Made by a program: the position numbers and the translations under genes. Shown piece by piece: positions 46,136 through 54,918 of a stretch of DNA of 64,000 nucleotides. Below the pieces are notes generated by a model. That model did no database searches. It was not told the DNA's origin and saw only the letters and a program-made list of their open reading frames with translations. Each line of letters opens with the position of its first letter. The first letter of the stretch is position 1. Source of the stretch: Orbaceae bacterium ESL0721 (GTDB lineage: Bacteria > Pseudomonadota > Gammaproteobacteria > Enterobacterales > Orbaceae); contig JAQTHZ010000001.1 of assembly GCA_029433365.1 (NCBI GenBank), positions 558,001 through 622,000 of the forward strand, read 5' to 3'.

Positions 46136-46801
46136 TTACCAAGATTTAGGCTTAGTGATGGTTGTTCCATTTGCTATTTTTATTTGATTTGGAAATTGAC
46201 TATTGGGGATATGCTGATCAATAAAACGAGTATTTGTAACCACATTTTTTAGACTTTTAGCGATAAATATCTCTTTCTTTACTGGTGTTAACAAGGTTAA
46301 TGATAAATTTGCCTCTTGTGTCACAATTCGTAAAGGTTCGGCTAAATCTGAATCGTTAGTTATTACAGCTGCGTGATCAAATTTGCCCATAAAAGCATCT
46401 CGGACTAAATGAACACCAAGATTAACATCAGAGCCTTTTTCTTCTGTTTTAACAACTTTAGCATAAAGAGGATTAGGGATAATAACTTGATTAGGTATTG
46501 GTGATAATTCAATAGGTTGGGTTAAATACATTTTAACATTGTGGACATTAAATGAGCCATAATGAATGGTTATTTTAGGATTAGTTTTTAATGCCGATAA
46601 ATAGGTATTTTGATCTCTTGGCGAGTTTGGGTCTAATCTTGCAGATATTCGAGCTGTATAAAAGTTAACCGCAACGACATTAATATCTTTAGGTAATGAA
46701 TTTACACATAACGTATATAAATCTAGCCATTTATAAGGTGTTTTCTTTAACGCTCGATAATATAAATTAAATCCATCTACATAAACTATTGTTCTACTCA
46801 T
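46136..46801 (-). CDS. NYN-domain protein (PIN-like ribonuclease fold, LabA/DUF88 type)
   Basis: A 221-residue protein starting at ATG 46801 (MSRTIVYVDGFNLYYRALKK), with GGGG upstream. NYN motifs with the acidic residues of a PIN-like active site are complete: VDGFNLYY (Asp8/Asn10 region), EKGSDVNLGVHLVRDAFMGK near 120-140, and AAVITNDSDLAEPLRIV near 145-160. NYN proteins are metal-dependent RNases, and several are found in defence or toxin loci. It is transcribed alone from the second copy of the duplicated promoter, with a structured leader (GGCGTTAC/GTGACGCC hairpin) just before the ribosome site. RNA cleavage during phage infection is a reasonable guess but not shown. Confidence 0.85.
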   Translation of the reverse strand: MSRTIVYVDGFNLYYRALKKTPYKWLDLYTLCVNSLPKDINVVAVNFYTARISARLDPNSPRDQNTYLSALKTNPKITIHYGSFNVHNVKMYLTQPIELSPIPNQVIIPNPLYAKVVKTEEKGSDVNLGVHLVRDAFMGKFDHAAVITNDSDLAEPLRIVTQEANLSLTLLTPVKKEIFIAKSLKNVVTNTRFIDQHIPNSQFPNQIKIANGTTITKPKSW

Positions 46802-46917
46802 AAAACCCCACAAAGCAGAAAGGCGTCACCTAAGTAACGCCCCCTGAGCCTACCGCACGCGATAGGATTGATTCGGGTAATCATAAACATTATTTTATAA
46901 ATGTCAACATTTTTATT

Positions 46918-46973
46918 CAGTAATGTATAGTTATAATCAGTAGGGCACATTATAGCACTGTATTTATACACAT
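46918..46973 (-). promoter_or_regulatory. Duplicated promoter/leader module, copy 2 (NYN gene)
   Basis: The same arrangement as copy 1: the -10 TATAAT in ACAGTGCTATAAT, then the 24-bp block identical to copy 1 (46918-46941). The 13 bp ATTATAGCACTGT around the -10 are also identical, while the bases between differ, so conservation is focused on two functional blocks. Confidence 0.65.
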
Positions 46974-47110
46974 GATGTATGTTTCTATATATAGCGTCGA
47001 AAAATTATTAATTAGCCGACTTTTCGGCTGACTACTTGCCAAGTAAAGAGTCTCACTTTTTGCTTTAGGGTTAGCATCATTAATACCCCTAAATTCACTA
47101 ATATATTGCG

Positions 47111-47155
47111 TCTAACATGTCCGGAAATTAATAACACTCTAACGTGTCCGAAAAT
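47111..47155. repeat. Two direct repeats TCTAAC(A/G)TGTCCG(G/A)AAAT
   Basis: Copies at 47111-47128 and 47138-47155, 27 bp apart. A third copy with one mismatch lies in the primase gene at 40509-40526. Candidate binding sites for the replication protein or a regulator. Confidence 0.5.
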
Positions 47156-47254
47156 GGTTAAATTTAATTACCTATCTACTTTTTATGGACTCAAAAAACC
47201 CTTATCCCTTTCTAAAAGTCAGATCCCATTCAATAAAATAACAACTCATTTATG

Positions 47255-47350
47255 TATGTATACTATGTATACTTTATGTATAGTTTAAATATAAGTATAC
47301 ATTGTGTAACACATTAATAATTAAAAGTATTTTTTAAATGATGTATAGTA
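47255..47350. repeat. TATGTATAC-type repeats near the integrase (ori-like candidate)
   Basis: ATGTATGTATACTATGTATA with more copies after it (TTATGTATAGTT, AAGTATACATTG, GATGTATAGTATG). The same core recurs at 38190-38304 by the primase 3' end. Two separated repeat regions fit the P4 ori/crr arrangement. Confidence 0.4.
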
Positions 47351-47395
47351 TGAACACTTTATTGAAAAAAACTTAGTTTATTTTTGAATAGCTAT

Positions 47396-47417
47396 AAAAA
47401 AACCAGTCAATGACTGG
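47396..47417 (-). terminator. Terminator of the integrase gene
   Basis: CCAGTCA and TGACTGG pair around one base; on the minus strand seven T follow. A second palindrome, CCACCATTTGGTGG, lies at 47426-47439 just before it. Confidence 0.8.
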
Positions 47418-47498
47418 CTTAATTCCACCATTTGGTGGTATTTGATTGGGTAAGTGTGGCAGAATTAAATAGAATCAACGCGCACAATTATATGCCCG

Positions 47499-48749
47499 TT
47501 ATCCATTGATCACTTTTAGATTACGATTACCTGATAGCGAGACATTCCCCTTACTGGCTTGCTCGACAAAGTCCCCCCACCAATCAAGCATGACTCTACG
47601 TTGCTCCAAGTAAGTGGCACGGTTATAGGCGCGTCGCACGCTATTCGCATCAACGTGAGCGAGGGCTGCCTCGATGACATCAGGAGAAAACCCTTGCTCA
47701 TTTAGTATTGTGCTGGCAAGTGCCCGTAATCCATGTGCGACTAACTTACCTTTATATCCCATGCGTTTAATTGCCATATTGGCAGTACTGCTACACATTG
47801 GAGTGCTATAAGGTGGTTTCATGCTTGGAAAAATATGCTCTCTATGCCCACTGATCGGCTTCATGATATCTATTATTGCTAATGCTTGCTTATTAAGCGG
47901 GATAATATGCTCCCTACGCATCTTCATCTTTTCAGATGGGATAGTCCATAACTGTTTATCTAAATCAATTTCCGCCCATCTTGCGCTCACAGCTTCAGTA
48001 GGACGAGTCATGGTTAACAGTTGCCACTCAATCACGCAACGGGATTGTAACTCAATCCTAGCCATGGATAAGGCTTGCATAAATGCGGGGAGTTCTTGCT
48101 TGCTAATAGTAGGCATTTGTCCTTTTACTGGGTTTTCAAAGGCATCTTTTATCTTGGCTGCGGGATTAGCATCAATTAAACCGATATTAACCGCATAGAA
48201 CATTACTTCATTAATCCGTTGGCATAATCTTTTAATAGTTTCCAATTTACCGTTAGCGCGTAAGGGTTCCATGGTTTTAATAAAATCTTTTGCCTTCAAC
48301 TTGAAAATAGATTTATCTCCGATATAAGGGAAGAGGTGTAATTCTAAAGATTCCCATGTTCTTTTTAGCGTGCTTTCAGTTAAACCCTTACCACTTTTGA
48401 CCTTAAACCAATCGGTGGCAATTTTTCTAAAGGTGCTACTTATCTCTTCTTGTTTGCGTTGCTCCAGATCGGCTTTATGTTCTTGTGGATCTATACCTTG
48501 TTTGATTAACTCACGCGCATCGTCACGCTGTTTACGGGCATGCTGTAGAGATATTTCAGGATAGCTACCAAAACTGATTAAAGCGCGTTTCTTGGTAAGA
48601 GGGTGATAGTAGTTGAATCGCCATATTTTAGATCCATTGGATTTAATTAATAGATAGAGTCCATTGCCGTCGGAAAGGGAATAATCTTTATTGTTTGGCT
48701 TGGCTGTTTTAATTTGAGTATCACTCAGAGGGGTAGTTATACGCGCCAT
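47499..48749 (-). CDS. P4-type tyrosine recombinase (integrase)
   Basis: Inserts and excises the element at tRNA-Ala. 416 residues from ATG 48749 (MARITTPLSDTQIKTAKPNN); an earlier TTG in frame lies within repeated arm-site sequence. The N-terminal DUF4102 arm-binding domain (YSLSDGNGLYLLIKSNGSKI, WRFNYYHPLTKKRALISFGS) is typical of P4 integrases, followed by a core-binding domain and the catalytic domain with Arg (LTMTRPTEAVSARW), His-x-x-Arg (AHGLRALASTILNE), His/Trp-type ALAHVDANSVRRAYNRATY and the final Tyr. The promoter region faces tRNA-Ala 175 bp away, the usual layout. Confidence 0.95.
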   Translation of the reverse strand: MARITTPLSDTQIKTAKPNNKDYSLSDGNGLYLLIKSNGSKIWRFNYYHPLTKKRALISFGSYPEISLQHARKQRDDARELIKQGIDPQEHKADLEQRKQEEISSTFRKIATDWFKVKSGKGLTESTLKRTWESLELHLFPYIGDKSIFKLKAKDFIKTMEPLRANGKLETIKRLCQRINEVMFYAVNIGLIDANPAAKIKDAFENPVKGQMPTISKQELPAFMQALSMARIELQSRCVIEWQLLTMTRPTEAVSARWAEIDLDKQLWTIPSEKMKMRREHIIPLNKQALAIIDIMKPISGHREHIFPSMKPPYSTPMCSSTANMAIKRMGYKGKLVAHGLRALASTILNEQGFSPDVIEAALAHVDANSVRRAYNRATYLEQRRVMLDWWGDFVEQASKGNVSLSGNRNLKVING

Positions 48750-48760
48750 AGTTATACGAC

Positions 48761-48805
48761 TTTTAGTTATATACAATCCGTATAACTAATCATATAACTA
48801 AAAAA
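48761..48805. promoter_or_regulatory. Candidate integrase arm-type sites, right end
   Basis: CGTATAACTAAT (48779) and CATATAACTAAAAAA (48791) on +, and the same element inverted in TTTTAGTTATATAC (48761), lie between the integrase start and the tRNA. Further copies run into the first codons. They match the repeats at 37947-38024. Confidence 0.55.
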
Positions 48806-48923
48806 TATGGCTGTAAATGTATATTAAAGGTGCTTACTGGGTAATAAATTGGCTTTAAACCCTTGTGATTGCTTGATTTGGTGTGTGTTAGTGGGTTTTA
48901 ATGAATGTTACTGAATAGTGGAT

Positions 48924-48999
48924 TGGTGGAGCCAAGGGGGATCGAACCCCTGACCTCAACGCTGCCAGCGTTGCGCTCTCCCAGCTGAGCTATGGCCCC
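48924..48999 (-). tRNA. tRNA-Ala (anticodon GGC), integration target
   Basis: GGGGCCATAGCTCAGCTGGG from 48999 to an encoded CCA at 48924. The acceptor stem pairs GGGGCCA with TGGCTCC (G-T included), the anticodon loop CTGGCAG gives GGC, and the T-arm has GGTTCGATCC. Its 3' part (48931-48946) holds the sequence repeated at 37929-37944, so it is the att site. Confidence 0.97.
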
Positions 49000-49318
49000 A
49001 AATAGGATGGGTAAATCTAGGCGTCATAATATGCAACTCCTACTTATGTGTCAACTGCTTTGCTAGTAGTTTTTTGCTTCTACCCCTTTTTTATTATTGG
49101 TTGCATATAAATTCAGCACTGTATCTTACTGACTTTTTAGCTGGTTGGTTAGAAAAATCTTTGGCAGGATAAAAAAGTGGGGAGCTGTTCATAGTTTTTA
49201 ATACTATAAAACAGCTCCCCACATTATCGATTCAGACTATTGAGATACTATGATCGATATACTATGATCGATATACTCTTATCAATACACTCTTTCGATA
49301 AGAGTGTGTGATCGCCAA
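49000..49318. other. Gap between tRNA-Ala and secF
   Basis: 319 bp with the tRNA promoter region, the strong secF terminator (49171-49222) and two copies of ATACTATGATCGAT in tandem (about 49247-49276) followed by an AT-rich inverted sequence. No gene seen. Confidence 0.5.
49171..49222 (-). terminator. Strong terminator of the sec operon
   Basis: A 13-bp perfect stem, GTGGGGAGCTGTT with AACAGCTCCCCAC, 20-nt loop, followed on the minus strand by six T. It is about 100 bp after the secF stop. Confidence 0.85.
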
Positions 49319-50350
49319 TTAACGCATGATTGATGGTTGATCAGCTCCCTCTACTTCTCTCTTTTTAGGGATAAAATATTCGCGCTTCACCCCCAATTTA
49401 TAAGACATATAAGCAGCCACATAGATTGATGAGATAGTACCTAGTAAGATACCGATTCCTAACGTTTCAGAAAAGCCTTTCAGCATACTGCCACCAAAAA
49501 TATAGAGAATAATCACGACAGCAAGTGTAGTGCCAGAGGTCATTAAGGTACGGTGGAGTGTCTGGGTTAGGGAGATGTTAATCACATCATAAGGTTCTGC
49601 ACGCCTAATTTTTCGGAAATTTTCGCGGATGCGGTCAAATACCACAATCGTATCATTAAGTGAGTATCCGATAATAGATAGCATCGCCGCAATGATAGTT
49701 AAATCTAATTCACGATCGAAGAAGGAGAGATAACCCGCAGTAATGACCACGTCATGCGCTAATGCAACCACTGCACCTGTACCAAAGCGCCACTCAAATC
49801 TAAATGCAATATAGATTAGAATTGAGATCAAAGCTGCACAGATTGCAAGGATACCATCTTGTGCAAGCTCTGCCCCTACTGTTGGACCGACAAATTCAAC
49901 CCGTTTAATCGCTGCATCGGGATCAATATTTTTATGCATAAGATCGGCAATAATAGTTCCAACTGTATTATCAACCGCCATTGCAGCATCAGTTTTATCC
50001 TGTTTGATTAGCGGTAATCTGATAATAATATCTTTGCTACTACCGTAATACTGGACGATGGGTTCGTGATAACCTTCAGCGCGCAGACTTTCACGAATAT
50101 CATCAAGATTTACCGCTTTAGTCACAGTAAGTTCAACTGTTGTTCCACCGGTAAAATCCTGCCCTAAATTGAATCCTTTAGTAAACATAGAGACAAATGA
50201 GAGAACTACAAGCACCATTGAGATGATAAAGGCGATAAAACCAAATCTTAAAAAATCAATCACTCTGCGCCCATGATTAAGTTCCCTAACATCATCTTTT
50301 TTATCAATTAGTTGATCTCTGTTTTCCATTTTCTTAACTTTATTAATCAC
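49319..50350 (-). CDS. secF: SecF, protein-export membrane protein
   Basis: A partner of SecD that helps pull preproteins across the inner membrane using the proton gradient. 343 residues (E. coli 323). Six membrane helices, with FNLGQDFTGGTTVELTV after the first and EFVGPTVGAELAQDG before the second. The cytoplasmic IGYSLNDTIVVFDRIRENFR motif and the C-terminal GADQPSIMR are classic. A GTG at 50350 has AGGGGG four bases upstream, overlapping the secD stop; ATG 50329 is an alternative with a poorer site. Operon yajC-secD-secF. Confidence 0.96.
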   Translation of the reverse strand: MINKVKKMENRDQLIDKKDDVRELNHGRRVIDFLRFGFIAFIISMVLVVLSFVSMFTKGFNLGQDFTGGTTVELTVTKAVNLDDIRESLRAEGYHEPIVQYYGSSKDIIIRLPLIKQDKTDAAMAVDNTVGTIIADLMHKNIDPDAAIKRVEFVGPTVGAELAQDGILAICAALISILIYIAFRFEWRFGTGAVVALAHDVVITAGYLSFFDRELDLTIIAAMLSIIGYSLNDTIVVFDRIRENFRKIRRAEPYDVINISLTQTLHRTLMTSGTTLAVVIILYIFGGSMLKGFSETLGIGILLGTISSIYVAAYMSYKLGVKREYFIPKKREVEGADQPSIMR

Positions 50351-50358
50351 AATGCCCC

Positions 50359-52215
50359 CTAAATTGATAATTTATTCACACGGCGACCGCCATAGACAAG
50401 ATTTGCCAATGCACGTGTGCCAACAATTGAGGTGAACATTGAGGTTACAATACCAATGGCTAATGTAACGGCAAAACCTTTAATCGAACCTGTTCCAACA
50501 ACATAGAGGATAATCGCGGTTATTAATGTGGTGATGTTAGCATCAAAAATACTACTCCACGCCCCTTGATAACCTTCACTTATCGCAAGCTGCACGCCTC
50601 GACCATTACTAAGCTCCTCTTTTATGCGTTCATTAATTAATACGTTTGCATCAACTGCCATACCAACTGTCAGTACAATACCTGCAATACCCGGCATACT
50701 TAATGTAGCACCAGGAAGTAGCGACATGACGCCAACAATAAGTATTAAGTTAGCAACTAACGCTAAACTAGCAAAGAGACCAAAAAGGCGATAAACAACA
50801 AGCATGAAAATAACCGAGATGAGAAGACCCCACGCACAGGATTCTAAACCTTGGGTGATGTTCTCTTGCCCCATTGAAGGACCTACTGTACGCTCTTCAA
50901 CAATTTGAATCGGCGCAATTAAGGCGCCAGCACGTAGTAAAAGTGAGAGATTTTTAGCTTCATCAATACTGCTAATGCCGGTCACCTGGAATTGATTACT
51001 AAAGATTCCTTGTATTGTTGCAACATTGATCACCTCTTCCCGTTTTTCAAGAATTGGTTTGCCATTTTCATCCTTTTTGCCGGTATCTTTATACTCTACA
51101 AATAGGGTTGCCATCGGTTTGTGCAGATTTTTTTTGGTAAAATCGAGCATGGTTTTACCACCAGCACCATCTAGTGAGATGGAAACTTGCGGTTGCGCTA
51201 AATCTGAAGTTCTAAATGATGAATCAGTAATATGATCACCCGTTAAAATGACTCTCTTATAGAGAACTACGGGTCGACCAGTTGCAGTGTATTTAATTTC
51301 TGAACCATAAGGAACACGTGATTGACCACTAATAATTGCTGGTAGATTCGCACTCGCATCTTCATTTACCTGCCTAAATTCTAGTGTTGCTGTTGCGCCC
51401 AAAATCTGTTTTGCTAAGGCGGTATCTTGAATGCCAGGCAGTTCGACCACAATACGGTCAGAACCTTGCCTTTGAACGATAGGTTCTGCAACCCCTAATT
51501 GGTTGACACGATTGCGTAAAATGGTGGTATTTTGTGCAACAGCATCAGATTTTGACTGCTGTAAACGCTGCTCGCTGATCGCCAAAACAAAAGCATTATT
51601 AGATTGGGATACAAGGGTAAAATCTGGCAAGGTTTTAATTTTTGTTAATGCTTTGTTGCGATCATCACTATTGGCAAATTGTAGTGTGATCTGCGAATTG
51701 TTCTCTTTTACAACGCTGCTATAGTTCAATTTGCTATTGGTCAACTCATTTTTTAGAGTTTCAATTGATTGATCAACCAGCTTACTTAAGGCGGTACTCA
51801 TATCAACTTCCATCAAGAAGTGTACGCCACCACGGAGATCTAACCCTAACTTCATCGGCTCAGCACCAATGAGTGATAACCAAGTAGGCGTTGCTGGTGC
51901 GAGATTGAGTGCCACAATATAATTTTCGCCTAACATTTGGGCGATCAGCTCTTTCGTTTTTAGTTGAGTATCATTATCGCCAACACGAATAAGGATAGAG
52001 CTATTTTCGAATAGGATGGATTTAGGCGTGATTTGATTGTCGTCTAACAGTTTTTTAACTTTGTCTTGGGTAGCTATCGTGACTTCGGCACCACGCGATC
52101 CTGAAATCTGAATGGCGGGATCTTCACCATAAATATTAGGAAGTGCATAAAGAAGGCCGACGCAGATAACGACGACCAACATGATGTACTTCCACAAAGG
52201 ATAACGGTTTAACAC
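50359..52215 (-). CDS. secD: SecD, protein-export membrane protein
   Basis: 618 residues (E. coli 615). The protein begins [20 protein letters not shown] with the first helix, continues with the large periplasmic P1 domain ([36 protein letters not shown]) and ends with five helices. [20 protein letters not shown] carries residues of the proton path. 8 bp separate it from secF and 134 bp from yajC. It is a membrane motor subunit that acts on the periplasmic side of translocation. Confidence 0.97.
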   Translation of the reverse strand: MLNRYPLWKYIMLVVVICVGLLYALPNIYGEDPAIQISGSRGAEVTIATQDKVKKLLDDNQITPKSILFENSSILIRVGDNDTQLKTKELIAQMLGENYIVALNLAPATPTWLSLIGAEPMKLGLDLRGGVHFLMEVDMSTALSKLVDQSIETLKNELTNSKLNYSSVVKENNSQITLQFANSDDRNKALTKIKTLPDFTLVSQSNNAFVLAISEQRLQQSKSDAVAQNTTILRNRVNQLGVAEPIVQRQGSDRIVVELPGIQDTALAKQILGATATLEFRQVNEDASANLPAIISGQSRVPYGSEIKYTATGRPVVLYKRVILTGDHITDSSFRTSDLAQPQVSISLDGAGGKTMLDFTKKNLHKPMATLFVEYKDTGKKDENGKPILEKREEVINVATIQGIFSNQFQVTGISSIDEAKNLSLLLRAGALIAPIQIVEERTVGPSMGQENITQGLESCAWGLLISVIFMLVVYRLFGLFASLALVANLILIVGVMSLLPGATLSMPGIAGIVLTVGMAVDANVLINERIKEELSNGRGVQLAISEGYQGAWSSIFDANITTLITAIILYVVGTGSIKGFAVTLAIGIVTSMFTSIVGTRALANLVYGGRRVNKLSI

Positions 52216-52349
52216 GGCGTATTCTCTTGTGGAAATGGATAATTAATATCAATGAAATACCATTAAATCTATCTCTATTATCGTTAAAAATATCTTTAAA
52301 AACTGTCTATAAAAACAAGCTTTAATAAATATTAATTAATCAGGATAGA

Positions 52350-52682
52350 TTAAAGCGATTTCATGGTCCCTTTTGGTAAAACAGATGTGATAAAATCGCG
52401 TTTAATGACAACTTCAGTCGTGTCATTAAGTTCTAAAGCGATATAACCATTATCATTTACTTTAGCAACGCGACCAATTAATCCACCATTAGTTAACACT
52501 TCATCACCTTTAGCGATTGATGCCATTAAATTACGGTGTGCTTTTGCCCGTTTCTGTTGTGGACGCATAATCATAAAATAGAAAAAGAGACCAAAAGCGA
52601 CGAGAATGATCGGCATGAAATAGGGATTTGACTCACCCGCTTGACCTGCATCGGCATATGCTTTTGAAATAAAAAAGTCCAT
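52350..52682 (-). CDS. yajC: YajC, Sec translocon accessory subunit
   Basis: A single-helix membrane protein of 110 residues associated with SecDF. PYFMPIILVAFGLFFYFMIM is the helix and RPQQKRAKAHRNLMASIAKG the conserved cytoplasmic start, then DEVLTNGGLIGRVAKV. It precedes secD as in most Gammaproteobacteria. tgt and queA, upstream in E. coli, are not present here; instead the end of nuoN lies upstream on the same strand. Confidence 0.95.
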   Translation of the reverse strand: MDFFISKAYADAGQAGESNPYFMPIILVAFGLFFYFMIMRPQQKRAKAHRNLMASIAKGDEVLTNGGLIGRVAKVNDNGYIALELNDTTEVVIKRDFITSVLPKGTMKSL

Positions 52683-53019
52683 ACTTTACCTCTTATTTTA
52701 AATAGTGTTAAAAAACTATAAGTTGCAACACTATAGTTGCAACTACGATATTACAATTACAGAGAACCCATAAGCGCAGGATTATAACATAAGAAACCAT
52801 TCATATATGAACTATTTCATTTAGACGCATCCTATGTCACACTTTATTTTTATTTGATCAAAATTACCTAACCAACTGTTACAATGTTTTAGGGTTAAAC
52901 ATCTATATCTATCTTTTTAGTAATTTTTTAAGTCAAAAAAGAGACAATTTTAATTTTTACACTTATGTTAATCTTTTTACATACTCATCTATTAGTTAAT
53001 GTAGAGATTAATTTATAAA
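52683..53019. other. Gap between nuoN and yajC
   Basis: 337 bp with the presumed yajC promoter and a perfect copy of the dispersed motif at 52884-52898. I see no strong terminator after nuoN, so transcription from nuo may continue toward yajC. Confidence 0.5.
52884..52898 (+). repeat. Copy of the dispersed 15-bp motif
   Basis: A perfect ATGTTTTAGGGTTAA in the gap upstream of yajC. Confidence 0.75.
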
Positions 53020-54915
53020 TTAAGATGTTAAATATTGCGCCATACTGACTAAATCAAATAACCATTTTGGATAGATCCCAAAAAGTAGTATCAAAATGGC
53101 GGACAAGAGGATCAACACTTCGCTCAGATTTAATCGATAGAATTTGATTTTTAACTTATCTGTTGATAGTAGTTCATCAGTGGCTGTAAGATCGTTCTGT
53201 TCATCTGCCACATATCTATTACTCTTTAAACTAATACCATTAACTGGACGCATAAATAGGTTGATTATTAGTCTTGCATAAAAATAGAGCCCAATTGCGG
53301 TACCAATGATAATAGCGCCAATCAACCACCATAACTCTGCGGTGACACTTAATAGTACTAATAAAAATCGCCCCATAAAACCAACAGTTAACGGCACACC
53401 TGCAAGTGATAATAGACCAATTCCCATTGAGAGTGCTAAGACTGGTCGGCGCCAAAATAACCCAGTTAGATCGATATCTTTCTCATGATCCTGCGGTTCG
53501 GTTGAGTGGGACTCTAAAATCACCCCACCTAATAGCGCAATATTAGCTAATATATAACCAATTAAATAGACACCTATTGTCTCTAATGCAAGGACTTGAT
53601 ACTGCACAGCGATTAATGCCGTCATTAGGTAACCAAAATGGGCGATTGATGAATAAGCAAGCAGCCGTTTAATATTACTCTGCATTAAAGCAAATAAGTT
53701 ACCCCATAGGATCGAGCAGAGAGCCATAACAATAAGAATGGTGCGAATAGTTTCGTTATTAACAATTGGTGCGAGCAAAAAGAGCCTTGCTATGGCACAA
53801 AATATTGCCACTTTACCAACCGTTGAAAATAGTAGTGCGACAATAGTTGATGCACCTTGATAGACATCAGGCAACCAGAGTTGGAAAGGGACTAACGATA
53901 GTTTAAAGCCTATACCAACTAACATTAAGCAGACCCCCATTAAGAGGAGTGTACTTAACAGGGTAACAGTTGAGAGCTGATAGCTAAGTCCAGAAAAGGT
54001 TAATTCACCTGTTGCCGCATAATAGAAGGCGATTCCCATTAATAAGAAAGCGGTTGCAATAGCTGACAACACCATATATTTAATTGCTGCTTCTAATGAG
54101 TGCTTTTGAGTATATTGATAACCAATAAGTCCAATAAAGGGGATTGATAATAGCTCAAAACCTAAAAAGAGTGAAATAAGGTGACTTGCGAAAACCAATA
54201 TCACGCCACCTAAAGTGGTAAAAAGGAGAATGAGATAAAAGAGTCCATTCTTACTCTGTTCCAGTTTAAACCATTGATAGGCAAAACAGCAGACAAGCGT
54301 TGCAATCAGTAAAATAAGCGAGCTATAGAGAAATCCATAACCATCACAGGCAAATAGTGCCGTAGCATGCGTTGCTTGCCATGTTGTATCTTCAAGATCA
54401 CTTTTTTTAATCTCTAATTGGCTTACGGTTGGTTCAATTTTCTCTAGTTGAATAGCTGCTAAACTTTGAGCAGGTGCAATTGGATCAGCGAGTGTTGCTG
54501 TTGGCTCCTCTTTTGCATCTTCCTCATTACTAATAGTCGGCTTAGTTGCATCTGTTGCACTATTTTGATCATCGCCAATTTTTTGGTTAGTGACCTGTTT
54601 CTCCTTAGGTAAAGATGCACTATTTCCACTTTCCGTTGGATTTACTATTTGAACAGTTTGATCTCCTGTTTTATTAATCTGTTTTCCACTTGGTGTTATA
54701 ACAGCTATCTGCCGATTATCACTGCCTATGCCACTCATTGTTTCTGAGTGAGTTAAAATTTGATAACCGATAAAAATGGAGACTAAAAGTGTTAACAGTA
54801 GGCTTGCTGCAGTAAAAATAGCACACTGTTTGGTACTGAATTTGCCGAAAATGATCAAGAAAAGTAGCACAATAATGGCAATGCTGAGTATAAAAATTGG
54901 GGATAACATGATCAT
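53020..54915 (-). CDS. nuoN: NuoN, complex I membrane subunit, with a long insertion
   Basis: An antiporter-like subunit of NADH:quinone oxidoreductase. It has 631 residues; E. coli NuoN has 485. Most of the surplus is a polar, Ser/Thr/Asp/Glu-rich insertion at about residues 65-185 between the second and third membrane helices (starts after HSETMSGIG, ends before ALFACDGYGFLYSSL). A smaller insertion near 585 (NRYVADEQNDLTATDELLST) precedes the last helix. Core residues are mostly kept: Glu in LFLGFELLSIP, Lys in LEAAIKY, GFKLSLVPF and VGKVAIF; E. coli Lys395 is Arg. It ends a nuoJKLMN block and follows nuoM by 3 bp. Met1 or Met3 could be the start. Confidence 0.9.
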   Translation of the reverse strand: MIMLSPIFILSIAIIVLLFLIIFGKFSTKQCAIFTAASLLLTLLVSIFIGYQILTHSETMSGIGSDNRQIAVITPSGKQINKTGDQTVQIVNPTESGNSASLPKEKQVTNQKIGDDQNSATDATKPTISNEEDAKEEPTATLADPIAPAQSLAAIQLEKIEPTVSQLEIKKSDLEDTTWQATHATALFACDGYGFLYSSLILLIATLVCCFAYQWFKLEQSKNGLFYLILLFTTLGGVILVFASHLISLFLGFELLSIPFIGLIGYQYTQKHSLEAAIKYMVLSAIATAFLLMGIAFYYAATGELTFSGLSYQLSTVTLLSTLLLMGVCLMLVGIGFKLSLVPFQLWLPDVYQGASTIVALLFSTVGKVAIFCAIARLFLLAPIVNNETIRTILIVMALCSILWGNLFALMQSNIKRLLAYSSIAHFGYLMTALIAVQYQVLALETIGVYLIGYILANIALLGGVILESHSTEPQDHEKDIDLTGLFWRRPVLALSMGIGLLSLAGVPLTVGFMGRFLLVLLSVTAELWWLIGAIIIGTAIGLYFYARLIINLFMRPVNGISLKSNRYVADEQNDLTATDELLSTDKLKIKFYRLNLSEVLILLSAILILLFGIYPKWLFDLVSMAQYLTS

Positions 54916-54918
54916 AGA

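Larger units (their letters stand above)
46802..47498. other. Non-coding stretch between the NYN gene and integrase
   Basis: 697 bp. It carries the structured NYN leader, promoter copy 2 (46918-46973), two TCTAAC-RTGTCCG repeats (47111 and 47138), TATGTATAC-rich sequence (47255-47350) and the integrase terminator (47396-47417). A 60-codon frame on + at 47106 has no ribosome site and runs through the repeats; I do not accept it. Confidence 0.55.

Noticed and set aside
47106-47288. 60-codon + strand frame between the NYN gene and integrase
   Set aside because: No ribosome site, odd composition, and it overlaps the direct repeats and TATGTATAC-type elements.
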